From NCBI GenBank assembly GCA_030425485.1, contig JAUIAM010000004.1, forward strand, positions 162,121 through 226,120: DNA of 64,000 nucleotides, read 5' to 3'. This DNA comes from Verrucomicrobiia bacterium. Lineage in GTDB: Bacteria > Verrucomicrobiota > Verrucomicrobiia > Opitutales > Cerasicoccaceae. Below, piece by piece: positions 7,581 through 19,292 of this stretch (its first letter is position 1; the number at the start of each line of letters is the position of its first letter). The translations under genes were made by a program, and so were the position numbers. The notes below the pieces were generated by a model. The model saw nothing but the letters and a program-made list of their open reading frames with translations. It had not been told where the DNA came from and ran no database searches.

Positions 7581-9055
7581 AAGGCCATGGCGGTTGTTCC
7601 GGCTGCCTTGTCCGCCTCCATGAGGATGAACTGGGACACGGACGGTGGGGCCCCGGGAGAGTTACTCTTGATGTAAATAACGTTAACGTGGGCATCGAGC
7701 AGGTCAACGGTAAGCGCGGGCCCACCCTGGAGCTTGAGCTGGACCTGCCCGTCCTCTGGCGTGGAAAAACGGCAGTAGGCAAACTGCTTGGGCAGCGTGA
7801 CCCAGGTGCGCAGATCGGCACGGTTGGTCGCGGCAGAGTAAGCCGTGGTGATAATCATGGCGATGGCGTTGGCCGTGTCGTCGTTCTTGCTCGCCTGATG
7901 GATGCCATACTGGGCCGCAGCCTTGACCCCGGCTGTTATCAGCGTGCGCGTGATGATGATCGGCAGTTCGTTGTCAAAAGCCTGCGCGACCACGGCGTCC
8001 ATGTTGGTCACAAGCTGGGTCGTGTAACTGCCCTCGCTGGTCTGGGCCGTGACACTGCGCACGTAATGGTTGTTAAAGCTGAGCTGCGGGAAAGCCACGC
8101 CGAAGTACGGCACTTCGCGTGTGACTAAAAAGAGCGGTATATCGATACGGATTTCCCGGCGGGTGGGAGCCATCCCCGTCTCAAAGATAACGTAGGTCAT
8201 GCGGGGGAGCGGTTCCCCGTTCTGGCGTTTGACGGCGAGTGCGTAGTCCGCGCTGAGGTAGTTGTTCCCGGGCAGCATGCCCCGCACGCGTTCAAAGGCT
8301 TTGCGCGAACGCTCGATATCCGACAACCCCTGCGGATTGGTCAGAAAATAGAGCCCTTCGAGGAAAACCGTGAAAGGCACCACATAGTCGGCATAGGCGC
8401 TGTAGTCCTGCAGATAGCCGTAGTTGCGGCTGAGCAAATTCTGGAAATTGCGGTCGTTGTAGGCGCGGTTGACGTTGTAGTTGTCCTCGGGGTTGTAGCG
8501 CGCCTTTTGCGAAGCCCGGTCCGCATCTTCCTCCGCCGCTTCGATGGCTTCGGCGTTCTGGCGTACGGCCTCCCGCTGGCGCTGAAGGGCGCGGTTGATC
8601 TCCACCCGGGCCGCCGCGCGGTCCCCCAGCGTCAAGTAGTTGAGCGCCTTGTAGGTGTTGACCATGATGCGGTCGTAGGACGTCCCCTCGTAGGGCAGCA
8701 TACTGAGGTTGACCACGGTGGCCAGGGCCTGATCGCTAACGCGTATGCGGGCGGCTTTGTCGTAGTAGTCGATGCGCGACTCCGCCTGCGAAAAGGCGGT
8801 GTTGCTATCCTGATAATAACTGGCCGCCCGATAAGCCGCGCCTTCTTCGGCCCGCCAGAGCAGCGCATCAATCCCCGTGGGAGAGTCATCCGCTTCGGCC
8901 TCGGCCTCCTGAGCCGCGGCAAGGTTATTCCCCGCGACCCACGCGCTGCGCAGCTCTGCCGTATCGTCCTGATAGGTTGCGCAGCCCCCCAACACCAGTG
9001 CCACCAGCAGAAGCGATGTTGTTGTGGCGTTGCGCGGGGACGGTCTCATGGGCAT
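7577..9055 (-). CDS. COG3014-like outer-membrane lipoprotein with helical repeats
   Basis: The 492-residue protein has a lipoprotein signal (lipobox LGGC) followed by an alpha-helical first half rich in Ala, Glu and Arg. Landmarks are YDRIMVNTYKALNYLTLGDRAAARVEINRAL and the block YNVNRAYNDRNFQNLLSRNYGY. A beta-rich second half follows, with YVIFETGMAPTRREIRIDIPLF and then VTAQTSEGSYTTQLVTNMD. This layout matches the COG3014-type lipoproteins that I associate with ycfL and lpoB genes; no activity is known to me. It is the first gene of the operon, and its stop overlaps the ycfL-like start by four bases. Confidence 0.75.
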   Translation of the reverse strand: MPMRPSPRNATTTSLLLVALVLGGCATYQDDTAELRSAWVAGNNLAAAQEAEAEADDSPTGIDALLWRAEEGAAYRAASYYQDSNTAFSQAESRIDYYDKAARIRVSDQALATVVNLSMLPYEGTSYDRIMVNTYKALNYLTLGDRAAARVEINRALQRQREAVRQNAEAIEAAEEDADRASQKARYNPEDNYNVNRAYNDRNFQNLLSRNYGYLQDYSAYADYVVPFTVFLEGLYFLTNPQGLSDIERSRKAFERVRGMLPGNNYLSADYALAVKRQNGEPLPRMTYVIFETGMAPTRREIRIDIPLFLVTREVPYFGVAFPQLSFNNHYVRSVTAQTSEGSYTTQLVTNMDAVVAQAFDNELPIIITRTLITAGVKAAAQYGIHQASKNDDTANAIAMIITTAYSAATNRADLRTWVTLPKQFAYCRFSTPEDGQVQLKLQGGPALTVDLLDAHVNVIYIKSNSPGAPPSVSQFILMEADKAAGTTAMAL

Positions 9056-9076
9056 GTGGCTGAGTCGCCGTCAATC

Positions 9077-9520
9077 TTAGGGCTCTACGGTGACGGTAAC
9101 CTCAAAGGTCTCACTGGGGTTTTGATCTTTTTCCCAGGATCTTACGTAAGAAAATTCAATTTTAGCTTCTCCGGGCTTCACCGCATGAAAGGTCCAGGTC
9201 ATGACCTTGGGCGCACCCACCAGCCCCTGCACCTGGGACTCCTCGGCAGTCTGCGCCTTAAAGCTCTGCGAAGTCGGCCCGCCCGGCACCTTTAACGCGG
9301 GCTTGTAGGCATTGGAAAGGTGCCAACTGTAGCCGGTGGACGGATTCTGCGGGAGCGCGACGTTGAGCGTATCGCCAACCTTGATCGTGATCGAGTCGCC
9401 GTTACTGGCCATGCCGATGGTCTGGGATTCCCCACCGCCCGAGGACGAATCAAGCGAATCGCAGGCCGCGAATGAAAAAGCCAGGAGGAGAGCTGCAAGT
9501 GAGAGGGGGAGACGCTTCAT
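9077..9520 (-). CDS. Chagasin-like (I42) cysteine-protease inhibitor lipoprotein
   Basis: I42 inhibitors block papain-like cysteine proteases through three loops. All three are visible: NPSTGYSWH (loop 2-4 signature), LVGAPKVMTWTF (the G-x-x-G type loop) and a C-terminal SYVRSWEKD (R-x-W/Y loop). The protein has a lipoprotein signal (lipobox FAAC) and a Ser/Gly linker, so it should be anchored in the envelope. I started at MKRLPLS (9520), because the longer frame upstream has no signal logic. It is upstream of the COG3014 operon on the same strand with a 21-base gap, so it may be cotranscribed. The target is unknown. Confidence 0.82.
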   Translation of the reverse strand: MKRLPLSLAALLLAFSFAACDSLDSSSGGGESQTIGMASNGDSITIKVGDTLNVALPQNPSTGYSWHLSNAYKPALKVPGGPTSQSFKAQTAEESQVQGLVGAPKVMTWTFHAVKPGEAKIEFSYVRSWEKDQNPSETFEVTVTVEP

Positions 9521-9595
9521 AGGCAAGAGCTTGTAATTTAGTGCACCCATGGCGGCAAGGTCAAAGCATGGCACGCGCAAAATTGCTCCCCCGAC

Positions 9596-10351
9596 TCACT
9601 GCGGAAAGTACTGCCGCAGGAAAGCCGTGACCGCCTGCCAGTAACCTTCGCTATCCGGCGCTTCCGGCCACAGGGCACGCGAGCCGTGCATGCCGGGTGT
9701 CTCCACCGGGCGGTAAGCGGCCTTCTGTGTCGAGTACATGCCGTTGTAAATCAAATCCCAACGGCGCTCTTCGTTGCGGGCCGAGGCGACAAAGACGGGC
9801 ATCTCCAGCTTGCGGGTTTTTTGAGCCACCCAGCCGTAGGGCTTATCCAGATCGTTAAAATACTCCCCCGGGGAAAACGCCACCACCCCGCTGATGACCC
9901 GGGGACGCTCCGCCGCGATGATGAGCGAAAGCGAGGCCGAGAACGAGCTGCCCCAGAGGATGATCGGGCCCCGGGCATAGTGCTCACGAGCATAGAAAAG
10001 CGCGTCCAGGATGTCCGTCTCGGCATCGAGGTAGGTGATGTCCGGGCTCTTTCGCCGGGCCTCGCGGGCCGTTTCGTTCAGCACCCCGCGCACGCCGCTG
10101 CCCGAGCGCAGGTCCACCGCCATACAATTGTAGCCCAGCTTGTTCAGGCGCGGGGCGATTTCCCGGTACTCACCCCGGCTGTAGCCCGCCTGATGAAAGA
10201 GCAGGATAAAGGGCGTTTCCAGATCGTCACTCACCCGGTAGACGTCCGCGGTGATCTCGACCCCATCGTAGGCGGTAATGCTCACCGTCTGATAAGCGGA
10301 GAGTACCGACGCAGCCGAAGCGGCGCACACGATGGCGATGTTCTTAAACAT
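9596..10351 (-). CDS. Secreted alpha/beta-hydrolase (dienelactone-hydrolase-like)
   Basis: The protein has a short signal-like N-terminus (MFKNIAIVCAASAASVLSAYQ) and an alpha/beta-hydrolase core. The oxyanion region is PFILLFHQAGYSRGEY, the nucleophile elbow is G-S-S-F-S, the acid region is MPVFVASARNEERRWD, and a likely catalytic His is in ETPGMHGSR. The GSSFS elbow and short length (251 residues) are closest to dienelactone hydrolase or acyl-peptidase-like esterases. The substrate cannot be told. I prefer the ATG at 10351 over an upstream TTG, because it places the signal peptide at the N-terminus. Confidence 0.75.
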   Translation of the reverse strand: MFKNIAIVCAASAASVLSAYQTVSITAYDGVEITADVYRVSDDLETPFILLFHQAGYSRGEYREIAPRLNKLGYNCMAVDLRSGSGVRGVLNETAREARRKSPDITYLDAETDILDALFYAREHYARGPIILWGSSFSASLSLIIAAERPRVISGVVAFSPGEYFNDLDKPYGWVAQKTRKLEMPVFVASARNEERRWDLIYNGMYSTQKAAYRPVETPGMHGSRALWPEAPDSEGYWQAVTAFLRQYFPQ

Positions 10352-10444
10352 GGACCAGGTCCAACCTTGGTTATCGTTCAACTCGCAGTTTAGTTAATGT
10401 ATTCCAGTCTTGTCGAACCCTGAAGCCCGCAGCAAAGTTGCAGC

Positions 10445-11485
10445 ATGGCCATTAAATCCACCCCCTACGGCACCCTGCCCTCCGGCGACGCCGCCACACT
10501 TTACACCCTGACCAATGCCAATGGCATGCGCATGCGCGTGACCAACTACGGCGGCATCATCGTCTCCCTCACCGCCCCCGACCGCGAGGGCAAGCAGGAG
10601 GACATCGTTCTGGGCAAGCGCTCGCTGGCCGACTACCTCGCCGGGCACCCCTACTTTGGAGCCATCACCGGGCGCGTGGCCGGACGCATCAAAGGGGCAG
10701 AGTTTGAGCTCGAAGGCCAAACCTACAAACTCGTGGCCAACAACGGCACGAACTGCCTCCACGGCGGCCTCGATGGCTTTGATAAATGCCTCTGGGAAGC
10801 CTCCGTCGTCAAAGACGGCGAGGCCGACGTCCTCCGCCTCCACCACCTCGACCCGGACGGCAACAACGGCTTTCCCGGTAACCTCGACTGCACCGTGGAC
10901 TACCGCCTGAGCGATGACAACGAGCTCATCATCGACTACCGCTTTACCACCGACAAGCCCACCCCCGTGGCCGTGACCAACCACAGCTACTTTAACCTCA
11001 AGGGCGAGGGCAAAGGCGACATCCTCGGCCACGAGTTCACCATTTTGGCCGACAAGTACGCCGTGGCCGACGACGAAATGAGCCTCACGGGCGAGATCGC
11101 CTCCGTCGAGGGCCAGCAGAACGACTTCCGCAAGACCGGCGGCCTCGGTTGGCGCATCGAGGGCATCCACCAGCAGCACGGCGACAACTACTTCTTTCCC
11201 GAGGGACGCACCACCGAGCCGCGCCTCGTGGCCCGCGTACGCGAGCCCGAGACCGGGCGCATCATGGAGTGCCTCACCACCGAGCCCGGCCTCCAGTTTT
11301 ACACCAGCTCTATGATGGAGCCCGGCGAGGAAGGTAAAACCGCCAACTACAAACGCCACAGTGCCTTCTGCCTGGAAACCCAGGGCTGTCCGCACGCCGT
11401 CCACGACCCGGCCTTTGGCGAGATCATCCTGCTCCCCGGAAAAACCTTCACCTCACGCACGATTTACAAGTTTTCCGCCGAGTAG
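10445..11485 (+). CDS. galM: Aldose 1-epimerase (mutarotase)
   Basis: GalM interconverts the alpha and beta anomers of galactose and other aldoses. The 346-residue protein shows the family hallmarks TNYGGIIVSL, GRVAGRI, the histidine in NCLHGG, the second histidine in VTNHSYFNL, and LETQGCPHAVHDPAF near the end, which contributes the catalytic-site region. It has no signal peptide, so it is cytoplasmic. No galactose genes are adjacent. Confidence 0.92.
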   Translation: MAIKSTPYGTLPSGDAATLYTLTNANGMRMRVTNYGGIIVSLTAPDREGKQEDIVLGKRSLADYLAGHPYFGAITGRVAGRIKGAEFELEGQTYKLVANNGTNCLHGGLDGFDKCLWEASVVKDGEADVLRLHHLDPDGNNGFPGNLDCTVDYRLSDDNELIIDYRFTTDKPTPVAVTNHSYFNLKGEGKGDILGHEFTILADKYAVADDEMSLTGEIASVEGQQNDFRKTGGLGWRIEGIHQQHGDNYFFPEGRTTEPRLVARVREPETGRIMECLTTEPGLQFYTSSMMEPGEEGKTANYKRHSAFCLETQGCPHAVHDPAFGEIILLPGKTFTSRTIYKFSAE

Positions 11486-11560
11486 CGGGGTGCCAGCGCG
11501 GAGTTAGCTTCGTTTCAATAGAATAGCCGCAAAAAGCACAAAATCTATGGCAGTTTTGAG

Positions 11561-11585
11561 GCGCTCTGCGTCTCTGCGGTTAAAA
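11561..11585. repeat. Family 1 repeat end (single copy of the CGCAGAGACGCAG motif)
   Basis: GCGCTCTGCGTCTCTGCGG followed by TTAAAA is the right-hand end of the family 1 inverted repeat seen complete at 57896..58018 and 59239..59857. No intact left partner is visible; AGCCGCAAAAAGCAC at 11525 could be a worn one. It abuts the family 2 element that follows. Confidence 0.75.
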
Positions 11586-11590
11586 CTATC

Positions 11591-11748
11591 TCACGCAAAG
11601 ACGCTAAGGCGCAAAGAGGGTGAGCGGCTCCGCCCATCTTTTAAGTCCTTTTGCGCCTTATGTGCCTTTTTGTGGCCAAAGCTATTCAGCGGTTATCTTC
11701 TCCTTGTGCGTCAGCTTTTTACCTTAGCGGCTTTGCGGCTTTGCGTGA
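11591..11748. repeat. Family 2 inverted-repeat element, copy A
   Basis: The element begins TCACGCAAAGACGC and ends CTTTGCGTGA, which are inverted copies of each other. The interior includes CCTTTTTGTGGCCAAAGCT and CGGTTATCTTCTCC, shared with the copies at 12365 and 16862. No gene is visible inside. Together with the family 1 end it fills most of the 346-base gap between galM and the next gene. Confidence 0.75.
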
Positions 11749-11831
11749 GGCAAAAAGCCCGCGACCACGGCCATCCCCCACATCACAGTATAGCCTTGAC
11801 AATCTACTCGCAGGACAAAACACTTTACGGC

Positions 11832-12344
11832 ATGTTGCCCGCCATCAAACCCACCCCACCCCTGCTCGTCGCCCTCACCCTGCTCCTCAGCTTCCAGTGG
11901 CTAAGTGCGGAGGAGAGCCCCGCCAGCAAGGAAGACGCCATACAGGACTGGGTCGGTGAGTACAGAGGCATTTTTGTCACTGCTCCTGAGAACGCAGAGA
12001 AGGCGGACATCGAAGTCAACGAACAGGCTACAGTACAAATAACTAGCAAGAGTACACCATTCAGGGGCACAGTCATTTTTAACTACAACGAGCCGACTGT
12101 AAGCATTAATTTTAGTCCCGAAGGCGCCAAACGCGATGCCATCGTAGCAACCCAAGACCGCCTCTACATCCCCGCTAGCTTTGCCGATCCCATCGAGTTC
12201 GAGGCTATACGAGTCAAGGGTGAGTTTGGCGAAGACGTGTTCGAAGGCACCATAACAATTTATCAACCACAATTCGAAGGCGATGCCGTCGTAGAGAAGG
12301 TCATATCATTCCGCTTAGGACGTTTTACGAAAGGTCGAGGGTAG
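11832..12344 (+). CDS. Hypothetical secreted protein
   Basis: The 170-residue product starts MLPAIKPTPPLLVALTLLLS, a clear signal peptide ending near SAEES. The mature part is small and beta-rich (DWVGEYRGIFVTAPE, FRGTVIFNYNEPTVSINF, FEGTITIYQPQFEGD), as in a small beta-barrel or lipocalin-like domain. I do not recognise a family. The frame stays open upstream across repeat DNA, so I used the first ATG that starts the signal peptide. Repeat elements lie on both sides. Confidence 0.65.
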   Translation: MLPAIKPTPPLLVALTLLLSFQWLSAEESPASKEDAIQDWVGEYRGIFVTAPENAEKADIEVNEQATVQITSKSTPFRGTVIFNYNEPTVSINFSPEGAKRDAIVATQDRLYIPASFADPIEFEAIRVKGEFGEDVFEGTITIYQPQFEGDAVVEKVISFRLGRFTKGRG

Positions 12345-12364
12345 CAAAGCCCTACGCGGGATAT

Positions 12365-12491
12365 CTTGAACCGCCCAGACGCAGAGCGGCTCGGCACTCC
12401 GTCTATTTTTGCGCTTTTTGTGCCTTTTGGTGGCCATCTTCTCCTTGAGCGCGAGCTTTTTACCTTTGCGCCCTTGGCGGGCTTTGCGTGA
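12365..12491. repeat. Family 2 inverted-repeat element, copy B
   Basis: The left end is TTGAACCGCCCAGACGCAGAG (a hybrid resembling family 1; its core is GACGCAGAGCGG). The interior has TTTTTGTGCCTTTTGGTGGCC and CTTCTCCTTGAGCGCGAGC. The right end is GCGGGCTTTGCGTGA, which matches copies A and C. Confidence 0.65.
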
Positions 12492-12562
12492 GCCCAAAGG
12501 CGTAACCTCGGCCACGCCTACGCGGCAACTGACTCCTGCGGCCAAGCTACGCCTCTATATAC

Positions 12563-12598
12563 AAAAAAGCGGCTGAGGTTGAACCACAGCCGCTTTTT
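12563..12598. terminator. Bidirectional intrinsic terminator
   Basis: AAAAAAGCGGCTG and CAGCCGCTTTTT form a stem around an 11-base loop, with A- and T-runs on either side so that it can work on both strands. It serves the convergent genes at 11832 (+) and 12781 (-). On the minus strand, the family 3 element at 12618..12784 lies between the gene and this terminator. Confidence 0.8.
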
Positions 12599-12617
12599 GA
12601 TGAAATTGAGTAGTCGC

Positions 12618-12784
12618 CTAGGCTGTGTATGCAAACCTCGAAGCGAGTAGACGAATGGCATTTTTCAGGCCGCAATCTAGCTTTCGAGCCGAGGCAAATC
12701 CAGATTTGTCGAGGTGAGGAAATAGGTTGAGGGCGAAAAAGGCCCGAGTATGCGACTTTGAGGAGGTTTGCATACACGGCCTAG
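12618..12784. repeat. Family 3 MITE-like element with CTAGG ends (complete copy)
   Basis: The element has terminal inverted repeats of 22 bases with one mismatch. The left starts CTAGGCTGTGTATGCAAAC (12618) and the right end, read inward on the minus strand, starts CTAGGCCGTGTATGCAAAC. The total is 167 bases with no coding capacity. The terminal CTAG at 12781..12784 contains the TAG stop codon of the PEP-CTERM gene. Related but incomplete copies are at 20661, 21403, 29484 and 63841. Confidence 0.8.
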
Positions 12785-13374
12785 CGCCTGCGACGGAAAA
12801 GACACAGGGCCATGATGCCGCATGATGCCCAAAGCGCATAAGATGAGGGCTCCGGGACTTGTGTTGCAGTCATGGTAAACCCGCCAGTACCAACAAAAGT
12901 ACCAAGGGTTGTAGCAGTAAAAGGGAAGTTCTCATAGTAGTCGGGGTTTGATGCACCAGGGAAAAAGACTCCCATGTTGTAAGTAATCGTGCCGCCACCA
13001 ACGGTAAAGAGTTCCTCTGCGCCACCATATGACCCAATACCCAAGGCGGTCAGGGGATTCTCATCATCAGCACCTTCATACTGGCGAATTATTTGATCAA
13101 CACTGTCACTATTGACGGCGTCACCAAAACGATCAATCAGGTCATTTGAAACCAATAAGTCACCCGTGAATGCGCCAAAATCCGTTCCCATGGAAAGGTA
13201 GGTTTGGGTCGCATTTCCTCCACTTTGAAAATATTCACCGTCTCCCATGCCGGTGAAATCAAAGGTGATAAGCTGATTTTCCGTATCGAATACAACGTTA
13301 ACAGTACTGGCGGCATGCACCGCAAAAGGTGAAAAAGCGAGTGTCGCGATGGCACAGAATAGACGTCTAAACAT
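12781..13374 (-). CDS. PEP-CTERM sorting-domain protein
   Basis: The 197-residue protein has an N-terminal signal peptide ending FAVHA, a beta-rich body, and a classical C-terminal sorting signal. That signal comprises VPEPSSYAL, a short hydrophobic helix (ALWASCGIMALCLF) and terminal RRRR. Such proteins are cut by an exosortase and released or anchored at the surface, usually together with exopolysaccharide. No exosortase gene lies in the window. The stop codon is contributed by the end of the repeat element immediately downstream. The body shows no recognisable catalytic domain. Confidence 0.9.
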   Translation of the reverse strand: MFRRLFCAIATLAFSPFAVHAASTVNVVFDTENQLITFDFTGMGDGEYFQSGGNATQTYLSMGTDFGAFTGDLLVSNDLIDRFGDAVNSDSVDQIIRQYEGADDENPLTALGIGSYGGAEELFTVGGGTITYNMGVFFPGASNPDYYENFPFTATTLGTFVGTGGFTMTATQVPEPSSYALWASCGIMALCLFRRRR

Positions 13375-13599
13375 AGCTAATAATAGTAAAGGCAGTTAAT
13401 ATCTTCCCCAAGCTAAGCTAATGGACATTCCCCAGTCAAGCTAATCAAAAAAACGAACCAGATCAGGGGTAATTCCTTAGTGCCGACCTGAAGTAAAAAA
13501 CGACATCCGTGTACCGTACCGCATCGAAAAGGCAGGTTTAAAGGTTGCACCGCGTAAGCTCTGGGGCACAATCTCGCCAAATTTGCTTAGATTTCAGAG

Positions 13600-16830
<3,231 letters not shown>

Positions 16831-16832
16831 CG

Positions 16833-16998
16833 TGATGAGCTTAGTTCCTGTCTAAAATAGTTCACGCAAAGGCGCGAAGACGCAGAGCCGTTTGGCCATC
16901 CCATAGGCATCCTGTGTGGTTTTGCGCCTTTTTGTGGCCATAGCTATTCGGCGGTTATCTTCATCATTGCCCTTGCGCCCTTGGCGGGCTTTGCGTGA
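16833..16998. repeat. Family 2 inverted-repeat element, copy C, with shared left flank
   Basis: TCACGCAAAGGCGCGAAGACG starts at 16862 (core TCACGCAAAG) and CTTTGCGTGA ends at 16998. The interior TTTTTGTGGCCATAGCTATTC and CGGTTATCTTC matches copy A. The left flank AGCTTAGTTCCTGTCTAAA (about 16839-16857) recurs almost exactly at 21432, so the unit may be longer than the inverted repeats. Confidence 0.75.
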
Positions 16999-17279
16999 GT
17001 CATAAAAGCCTGTAACTACGGCCATGCTTGCACAGGATAAATAACCGCCTATCCATCCTGCTGGTGATGTCGGAGAGTCTGCCGAAGCGGGTCAACAGCA
17101 CGCCACGCCCAGAAATAACGTCACAAAGAAGAGCGATTTGCCTAAAAAAGCCTCTTTCTAAAGAATGTGAGTAATTTTCCTTATAAAAAGAGCTACATAG
17201 AGTTGCACCATAGCGTGTATGTAGTTTTATTACAGTCCGGTTCTGTCCTAATAGGTATCCGTTCCCTCCCTCCTCTGCG
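16999..17279. other. Intergenic stretch without a recognised gene
   Basis: This is the AT-richer part of the 449-base gap before the histidine kinase gene. I see no ORF with a plausible start, no strong hairpin and no convincing promoter. A TTGCAC/TTTATT pair 17 bases apart near 17204 is weak. It probably holds the kinase promoter. Confidence 0.4.
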
Positions 17280-18848
17280 ATGGCAACAGCTCAAGAAGTC
17301 CAAGGCACGATTGCACAGCCGACTACTCGGCTAACTACATGTATTGGCTGCGGCATAACCATCGCAATAAGCGGGTTGGTCATTATTGGCTGGTGCACGG
17401 GAGAGCGCTTCATTGTGAGCATTCTGCCCGATGCCCCCACGATGAAGCTGAACACTGCCATTTCCTTTTTTACCTGCGGGCTGGCCATGATGATGCTACG
17501 CCAAAAAGCGAATACCCTGCATAAGATAGGGTATTGCCTGTGTGCCATTCCGCTCTTTCTCGGCTTGGCCAGCCTGGTCCAATACTACACCAAGACCAAT
17601 CTGGGCATAGACTCGTTCCTCATCGTAGACCGATTATCCGATACGGACTACCCAGGGCGCATGTCCCCCGCAACCGCCTTAAGCTTCATGCTGGTTACCC
17701 TCGGGATACTGGGGGCCAGCAGCCGGCGCCCGTACCTCGTTATCGCCTCTCAGCACCTGGCGATTATGGTTCTCATTATAGCCGCAACCGCCATCGTCGC
17801 CTTCCTGCTCCAGTCTCCCGTAGAGCAAAAGCATTATTTTCTGCAGACCATGGCCCTGCATACCTCGGTACTGTTCATGCTCCTGGCAGGGTCCGTTCTC
17901 GTATGGCGACCTACCGTTGCCTTGGCCGGTATCCTCCTGGGTAAAGGGCCGGGCAGTCGTATGCTGCGGAACTTTCTAAAACTCTGCATCACAGCGTCCC
18001 TGGTCATCGGCGCACTGGAAGTCTACGGCGTGCAGTACGGCTATTTCGACTTCCAGTTTGGGATATCGCTCGGGATCATTGTTTTCATCTCCATCACGAC
18101 GATTTACGTGCTCATCATCGCCGACCACAACAATCGGGCAGACGCCGAACTCGAACTCAAGCAACAAGAGCTTGAAGACCGCAACCGCGAGTTGAGCCAG
18201 TTCGTCTACATCGCATCCCACGACCTGCAGGAGCCGATGCGCACCGTCTACAACTACAGCTCCCTCATCGCTAATGAGCGCGACACCCTGAGCCCGGAAG
18301 AGTTTGACCACTGCATCAAGGGGCTAAAATCAGCCGGCCAGCGCATGAGCACCCTGCTCGAAGGGCTCATGAGCTATTCCCGCATCGGGCGCCAGAACCA
18401 GAAAGAAACCGTCGATATGCGCCTGCTCATCGACGAAATCATCCAGGACCTGGAGCTGCTCATCAACGAGACCCACGCACGCATCTACTTCGCGGACATG
18501 CCCACTGTAATCGGCCTCAGGCCCGAACTGCGCATCCTGATGCAAAACCTCATCGCCAACGCCATTCGCTACCGCAAGCCCGACATCTACCCGGAAATCA
18601 CCATCCGCGCGCAAAAGCAAGAGGCCGCCTGGCTCTTTACCGTGCAAGACAACGGGCTTGGCATCTCACCCCAGCATCACGAGAAGATTTTTCAGCTCTT
18701 CCAGCAGTTGGACGCCCAAAGGGGCAAGACGGGCCTGGGCATCGGTTTGGCCTTCTGCCGCAAAGTCGTCCAGCTACACAACGGAAAAATCTGGGTAGAC
18801 TCCTCCCCCGGCCAAGGCAGCACCTTCTACTTTACCCTCAAAGCCTAA
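17280..18848 (+). CDS. Membrane-bound sensor histidine kinase
   Basis: The 522-residue protein has about seven hydrophobic helices in residues 20-285. A short coiled coil follows (NRADAELELKQQELEDRNRELS), then a HisKA domain with His314 in ASHDLQEPMRTV. The HATPase domain has NLIANAIRYRKP (N box), DNGLGISPQHHEKIFQLF (G1/F boxes) and GLGIGLAFCRKVV (G2 box). The SHDLQEP H-box is of the type found in phytochrome- and Rcp1-linked kinases. A stand-alone receiver gene starts three bases after the stop and is the likely phosphotransfer partner. The signal sensed by the membrane region is unknown. Confidence 0.93.
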   Translation: MATAQEVQGTIAQPTTRLTTCIGCGITIAISGLVIIGWCTGERFIVSILPDAPTMKLNTAISFFTCGLAMMMLRQKANTLHKIGYCLCAIPLFLGLASLVQYYTKTNLGIDSFLIVDRLSDTDYPGRMSPATALSFMLVTLGILGASSRRPYLVIASQHLAIMVLIIAATAIVAFLLQSPVEQKHYFLQTMALHTSVLFMLLAGSVLVWRPTVALAGILLGKGPGSRMLRNFLKLCITASLVIGALEVYGVQYGYFDFQFGISLGIIVFISITTIYVLIIADHNNRADAELELKQQELEDRNRELSQFVYIASHDLQEPMRTVYNYSSLIANERDTLSPEEFDHCIKGLKSAGQRMSTLLEGLMSYSRIGRQNQKETVDMRLLIDEIIQDLELLINETHARIYFADMPTVIGLRPELRILMQNLIANAIRYRKPDIYPEITIRAQKQEAAWLFTVQDNGLGISPQHHEKIFQLFQQLDAQRGKTGLGIGLAFCRKVVQLHNGKIWVDSSPGQGSTFYFTLKA

Positions 18849-18851
18849 CTT

Positions 18852-19274
18852 ATGCCCCAAAAACTCAAACGCATCCTGCTCATTGATGACAACGACGACG
18901 ACAACTTCATCCACAGTCGGGTGATTCGGAAAGCCGACTGCGCGGAATCCATCATCGTCAAAAACAATGGCCAAGAGGCACTGGACTACCTGACCACGCT
19001 GGACGACGGCGAATACCCGGGCCCTGAGCTCATCTTCCTCGATATCAATATGCCCGCCATGAACGGCTGGGAATTCCTCGACGCCTACAAGGCACTCGAC
19101 CGCGAGCAACAGGGAGAAATCATCCTCGTCATGCTAAGTACCAGCGTAAATCCGGACGATCACGCACGCGCAGAGCAAGACGAGGACATCGTCGAATTCC
19201 TGAGCAAGCCGCTTGATGCGAAAAGATTTCAAGCGATCTTGGAGCGCTTTTTCCCGCAAGCACTGGCAGACTAG
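18852..19274 (+). CDS. Rcp1-like single-domain response regulator
   Basis: The 140-residue receiver has an acidic pocket at Asp12-Asp13 (LLIDDNDDDN), phosphoacceptor Asp64 in IFLDINMPAMNGWEFL, the switch LSTS at residues 95-98, and Lys119 in SKPL. The extended loop before Asp64 is typical of Rcp1-type receivers paired with SHDLQEP kinases. It has no output domain. It is cotranscribed with the kinase gene upstream (three-base gap). Confidence 0.93.
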   Translation: MPQKLKRILLIDDNDDDNFIHSRVIRKADCAESIIVKNNGQEALDYLTTLDDGEYPGPELIFLDINMPAMNGWEFLDAYKALDREQQGEIILVMLSTSVNPDDHARAEQDEDIVEFLSKPLDAKRFQAILERFFPQALAD

Positions 19275-19292
19275 AAACGCCCCTACCAGCGA

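Noticed and set aside
11561..12491. CRISPR array suggested by repeated short motifs
   Set aside because: The copies are irregularly spaced and in both orientations, the intervals are not spacer-sized, and no cas gene is present.
13375..13599. Riboswitch or pyrimidine/arginine control element before carB
   Set aside because: I could find no convincing terminator/antiterminator pair or known aptamer core in the 225 bases.
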